The notes under the pieces: model-generated
Databases searched by the model: none
Seen by the model: the letters and a program-made list of their open reading frames with translations, nothing else
What the model was told of the DNA's origin: nothing
Source: Phycisphaerales bacterium
GTDB taxonomy: Bacteria > Planctomycetota > Phycisphaerae > Phycisphaerales > JAGLTS01
Length of the DNA stretch: 64,000 nucleotides
Direction of reading: 5' to 3'
Assembly (NCBI GenBank): GCA_023135165.1
Contig: JAGLTS010000053.1
Coordinates: forward strand, 1-64,000
Shown here: piece by piece, positions 60,668 to 64,000 of the stretch
How the letters are laid out: every line of letters starts with the position of its first letter
Numbering within the stretch: position 1 is the first letter of the stretch
Made by a program: the position numbers and the translations under genes

Positions 60668-60920
60668 CAGTGGGGTCCTCTTCTCGACTCTCCGTCGGTA
60701 TCCATGATGCGAGTGCTCCCATCGGCGAGTCCATCTGCCATACAGGGAAACGCTGCACAGGTTGCGGGATTTGCGAACGGTACGGATTGTCCGCCTGTTC
60801 ACGTCGAATGACGGGTGGATATGATGGAGGGGCGGGCACGGCGAAACGGCCGGCTGCCGATGCCCAACGATACCGGTGGGAGTAGGGCAGGTCTCTCGAA
60901 CAGACGAGGAGGATGGCCCG

Positions 60921-62279
60921 ATGCAACACAGGATGAACAGGCCGGTGCGGCTCCTGAGCGTACTGCTTGCGCTGCTGATCTCAGCGCCGGGCGTCTCGGG
61001 GGCAGCGGTCGATGGCGACGATCAGATCGGCCCAACAAACGAACTTGTCCGCACAATGGTCATTCCACTGGATGACGGCCAACTCGACGTGGGCCTGCTC
61101 GTCGGTGAAATCGCGGATCAAGTCGGCTTGGACGGTGACGCGATCAGCGACCACATCACTTGGCGCATCAACCTGAACGGGCGCGTCGGCCGGGCGCAGC
61201 TCGCTCTGCTTGAGAGCGCCACGCACGACATCATGACGACACAGATCCAGCCCGATCGCCTCATCATCACGTTCGACCGTGCGAAGCTCCGTCGGCGAAG
61301 TCGCAACGTCAGGAAGTACATACGCGAACTCATCACCGCTCGATTCCCCGAAGCCGCAGCAGCCTACGCTGAGCAGTACGGGACCGTTGTGCATCTCACA
61401 GGTGACGCCCGCGCGCCGGTGAGCAAAGACAGCGTCTCACCCGACATGATCGTCCTCGTACATGGCATGGACGACCCGGGCAAGGTCTGGCGTTCGCTGA
61501 TACCGCCGCTCGTCAAAGAGGGTTTCGCCGTCTGTGAGTTTGGCTATCCCGACGATCAGCCGATCGCCGACTCGACCGCGCTCTTCATCTCGCAGCTCAC
61601 TGAAATGCGATCGCTGGGCGTCAGCAGTATCACGCTCGTCGCACACAGCATGGGCGCGCTTGTGTGTCGTGAGGCGCTCACGAATCAGGCCTACTACGAC
61701 GGCAAGACAGCGGGCTTGGACACACTCCCCAGCGTGAACCGGCTCATCATGGTCGCGCCGCCCAACCAAGGCTCGCAACTCGCGCGATTCCGCTTCGCCG
61801 CTGAAATCCGTGACCAGATGGTACATGGCCTCAGCGGTGACGGCGTCCTCTTCGGTTCGATCTTCGACGGCGCGGGTGAAGCCAAGTTCGATCTGCTTCC
61901 CCACAGCGACTTCCTCACCACGCTCAACGCACGCTCCATGCCGACGGATCTCCCCATCACGATCATCGCCGGTGATGTCAGCCCCGTCACGGTCGGTCGA
62001 ATCGAGCCGCTCATCCACGTTTTGCGGGAGGCGGCCCCGGATGATCTCGCCGAGTCCATCAGTGAGCTAGACCGCGCATTGCGAGGTCTCGCCCAGGAGT
62101 TCGGCGACGGCGTCGTCACGCTCGAATCCACCAGGCTCGACGGCGTGGACGACTACGTCATCGTGCCCGGCAACCACATCACGATGATCCGCAACGTGCG
62201 CAGCGGCAATGAGCGCATCCCGCCTGCCGTGCCGATCATCCTCGACAGGCTGCGCCGGGACCGCGCAACGGACCGCTGA
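60921..62279 (+). CDS. Exported alpha/beta hydrolase, lipase-like
   Basis: A 452-residue exported protein. The ATG at 60921 has GAGGAGG eight bases upstream; a signal peptide ends near GVSGAA. Residues ~25-170 are a charged, mixed region of unknown role. The hydrolase domain has VLVHGMDDPGKVW (oxyanion loop), then LVAHSMGALV with the nucleophile Ser243 (elbow AHSMG, a variant of GHSMG), VAPPNQGSQLARF typical of lipase/PGAP1-like proteins, and a late GNHITMIRN that likely gives the catalytic His. It is convergent with the GNAT gene, one base apart at the stops. Confidence 0.84.
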   Translation: MQHRMNRPVRLLSVLLALLISAPGVSGAAVDGDDQIGPTNELVRTMVIPLDDGQLDVGLLVGEIADQVGLDGDAISDHITWRINLNGRVGRAQLALLESATHDIMTTQIQPDRLIITFDRAKLRRRSRNVRKYIRELITARFPEAAAAYAEQYGTVVHLTGDARAPVSKDSVSPDMIVLVHGMDDPGKVWRSLIPPLVKEGFAVCEFGYPDDQPIADSTALFISQLTEMRSLGVSSITLVAHSMGALVCREALTNQAYYDGKTAGLDTLPSVNRLIMVAPPNQGSQLARFRFAAEIRDQMVHGLSGDGVLFGSIFDGAGEAKFDLLPHSDFLTTLNARSMPTDLPITIIAGDVSPVTVGRIEPLIHVLREAAPDDLAESISELDRALRGLAQEFGDGVVTLESTRLDGVDDYVIVPGNHITMIRNVRSGNERIPPAVPIILDRLRRDRATDR

Positions 62280-62280
62280 A

Positions 62281-62793
62281 TCACGGATCGGCCGGCTCGA
62301 CCACGTCATCCCACCATGCTGATTCCTCAGGCTGGACGCGGCGCTCCATGAAGCAGTGGGGGCCGATCCGCTTCACCTCGAACACATCGCCGCGTCGCTC
62401 GAAGCCGAGTTGCTCGTAGAACTTGGCGGCAGGTATGCGCGCCGTGCACCAGATGAGGCGTCCGCCGCGCGCAGCGACGTACCCGATGCTCGCGCGGGCC
62501 AGCGCTCGACCGATGCCGCGCCCTCGCATCGGCTCGATCGTCGCCATCGCCCGCATCCGCCATGCTGTGTCGTTATCTGAGTTCGGCGGCGGGGTTCGGG
62601 ACACGGTGACGATCCCAACCAGTTCGCCGGTCGGCGCACGCGCGCCCAGGTGCAGCGAGTCCGGATCGTCATCGCCGACATACACGAGTTCCTCAGCGCG
62701 CTGGTGCGGACGCAACAGGCGCTGCCGAAGCGGGCGCGTTGCTGCTGCCGGGATGATCTCGATGCTGATGTCCATCAGGCCCGTATCAAGCAT
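62281..62793 (-). CDS. GNAT-family N-acetyltransferase
   Basis: A 170-residue GNAT protein that would acetylate an amine using acetyl-CoA. MRAMATIEPMRGRGIGRALARASIGY contains the Q/RxxGxG/A coenzyme A loop (RGRGIGRAL), and AAKFYEQLGFERRGDVFEV is the usual C-terminal tyrosine region. The start may be 62793 (MLDTGL) or 62775 (MDISIEI); neither has a clear binding site, and TATGCT overlaps the first. The substrate is unknown. Confidence 0.85.
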   Translation of the reverse strand: MLDTGLMDISIEIIPAAATRPLRQRLLRPHQRAEELVYVGDDDPDSLHLGARAPTGELVGIVTVSRTPPPNSDNDTAWRMRAMATIEPMRGRGIGRALARASIGYVAARGGRLIWCTARIPAAKFYEQLGFERRGDVFEVKRIGPHCFMERRVQPEESAWWDDVVEPADP

Positions 62794-62899
62794 AGCACAC
62801 GGGTTCGCGGTGCCTCTCTTTCCGCTTCGTGTTGCGCTTCGGAATGAATCCGCCCTGCCTTGAATGGACGGCCGGCCGCCGATCCGTTATCAGGGCGTC

Positions 62900-64000
62900 A
62901 TGTATTTCCTTCTTGCTGAGACCGCTGAGACACAGATCCCCATTCCGCAGACGTTCTGGGAGAGTGTCTTTCCGATTGAGCATCCGGTCGGCATCCTCGC
63001 TGTGCTACTCGCGGTGCTTGCGATTCTGTTCTGGTTCGGCGACCTGACGATCGGCAAGCGCATCTTCGGCATCATTCCGAAGCTCGTCTTCTGCTACTTC
63101 ATCCCGACGCTGCTCACCACCGTCGGCATACTCCCGGATGAGTCGCCGCTGTATGTGTGGATCAAGACGTTCATGCTGCCTGCCAGCTTGCTGCTCTTGA
63201 TCCTCGCCTTGGACGTGCCGGGTATTCTGCGCCTCGGCCCCAAGGCGGTCATCATGCTGCTCGCCGGGACGTTCGGCGTGGTGATCGGTGGGCCGATTGC
63301 GCTGCTCATCTGCAAAGGGTTCGTGCCCGAGGACACATGGATGGGCATGGCGGCGCTGTGCGGAAGCTGGATCGGCGGCGGCGCGAATATGGTCGCACTC
63401 AAGGAGATCGCACAGACGCCCGACGAGATGTTCTCGATGATGATCATCGTCGATGTCTTCGTCGCGAGCATCTGGATGGGCGTGCTGCTGTACTCATCGG
63501 GGCAACAGGAGCGCATCGACAAATGGACCGGAGCCGACGCGACGGCGATCCATGACTTGCAGCGGCGTATGGCGGACTTCGAGGCTCGCACATCGCGCAT
63601 TCCGACGCTGACCGATCTGATGCTCATCGTCGCGCTCGGGTTCGTCGGAAGCTGGCTCTGCTACGTCGCAGGCAATTGGCTCGCTGAGCATGTCGCGTAC
63701 ACGAAGATGGTGGACGGCGTGGAGAAGACCCATCCGTACCTCTCACCGATGACGTGGAAGTTCATCCTCATCACGACGATCGGCGTGGCGCTGTCGTTCA
63801 CGCGCGCAAGAAGGCTCGAAGGCGCGGGCGCATCGAAGATCGGGTCGGTCATGCTTTACCTGCTCGTCGCGTCGATCGGGGCGGAGGCGAGCTTCACGAA
63901 GATCCTCGAAGCGCCGGGACTCGTCGCCATGGGTTTCATCTGGATGGCGATCCACATCACGATCCTGCTCACCGTCGGCAGGCTCATCCGGGCGCCGATC
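62900..64000 (+). CDS. DUF819-family membrane protein (3' end outside window)
   Basis: The reading frame is open from ATG 62900 (MYFLLAETAETQIP) to the window end, 367 codons without a stop. It is strongly hydrophobic with about ten membrane segments. GSWIGGGANMVALKEI is the family-type motif of DUF819 (YjcL-like) proteins; IGAEASFTKILEAPGL also fits. Members are usually ~380-420 residues, so little is missing. They are thought to be transporters, without known substrate. It is divergent from the GNAT gene. Confidence 0.85.
   Translation, partial: MYFLLAETAETQIPIPQTFWESVFPIEHPVGILAVLLAVLAILFWFGDLTIGKRIFGIIPKLVFCYFIPTLLTTVGILPDESPLYVWIKTFMLPASLLLLILALDVPGILRLGPKAVIMLLAGTFGVVIGGPIALLICKGFVPEDTWMGMAALCGSWIGGGANMVALKEIAQTPDEMFSMMIIVDVFVASIWMGVLLYSSGQQERIDKWTGADATAIHDLQRRMADFEARTSRIPTLTDLMLIVALGFVGSWLCYVAGNWLAEHVAYTKMVDGVEKTHPYLSPMTWKFILITTIGVALSFTRARRLEGAGASKIGSVMLYLLVASIGAEASFTKILEAPGLVAMGFIWMAIHITILLTVGRLIRAPI

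Noticed and set aside
1..64000. tRNA, rRNA, CRISPR arrays, insertion sequences or prophage genes
   Set aside because: The gaps were read for T-loop-like GGTTCRA sequences, regular direct repeats with spacers and transposase or integrase motifs; none was convincing.

Overview
The window is GC-rich DNA (above 60% by eye) packed with genes on both strands, and it reads like a chromosome segment of a planctomycete, most likely of the class Phycisphaerae. The pointers are many secreted proteins ending in a duplicated calcium-loop (dockerin-like) tail of the type D.DGD.D..DLG.LL..Y, thrombospondin-3-like DCN.NG.PDEC repeats, a secreted squalene-cyclase-fold protein and a pseudopilin-like protein. 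The taxon is an inference from these families; no rRNA, tRNA, CRISPR array, IS element or phage gene was found.

Layout. Bases 1-10316 hold secreted proteins: the end of one gene, a metzincin protease and a papain-family protease, which share a ~150-residue module of unknown function (four copies in three genes) and the dockerin-like tail. A YjdF-like membrane protein follows, then a 1358-residue FG-GAP/beta-helix surface protein. Bases 10356-24803 form a glycosylation island of nine genes: GT2 and GT-B glycosyltransferases (two of them tandem paralogues), a glycosyltransferase-sulfotransferase fusion, an FkbM methyltransferase, a SAM methyltransferase and a three-domain transferase-Rossmann-methyltransferase fusion. 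No flippase or polymerase is present. Bases 24920-34631 hold a metallopeptidase, a secreted alpha/beta hydrolase, two tandem kexin-like subtilases with P domains and dockerin-like tails, and a CNT nucleoside transporter.

Bases 34729-47199 are mostly cellular genes: comEC with a small coupled ORF, an acidic tail-anchored protein, rsmE, a squalene-cyclase-fold protein, a tight operon of efp, thioesterase, purN and a PDZ-peptidase gene, and lemA-htpX. Bases 47582-50387 are a tandem pair of secreted C39-like proteins with dockerin-like tails. Bases 50592-53502 are a four-gene cassette (anchored secreted protein, Cys-rich secreted polypeptide, MauE/DoxX-like membrane protein, pseudopilin-like protein) preceded by a 13-G tract. 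The rest holds apgM, a type I mannose-6-phosphate isomerase, a YqaA/DedA protein, galE, a gamma-glutamyltransferase, lipase-like and GNAT proteins and a DUF819 transporter-like protein cut by the window end. The sugar genes (manA-like, galE) could feed nucleotide sugars to the glycosylation island.

The most interesting items are the 50.6-53.5 kb cassette with its possible phase-variable promoter, the unrecognised repeated module on the first three genes, a recurring GCGC-R-S-TAnnnT promoter-like motif with apparently leaderless starts, a subtilase whose catalytic Asp is Glu, and a 40-codon ORF whose ribosome binding site lies in a hairpin.
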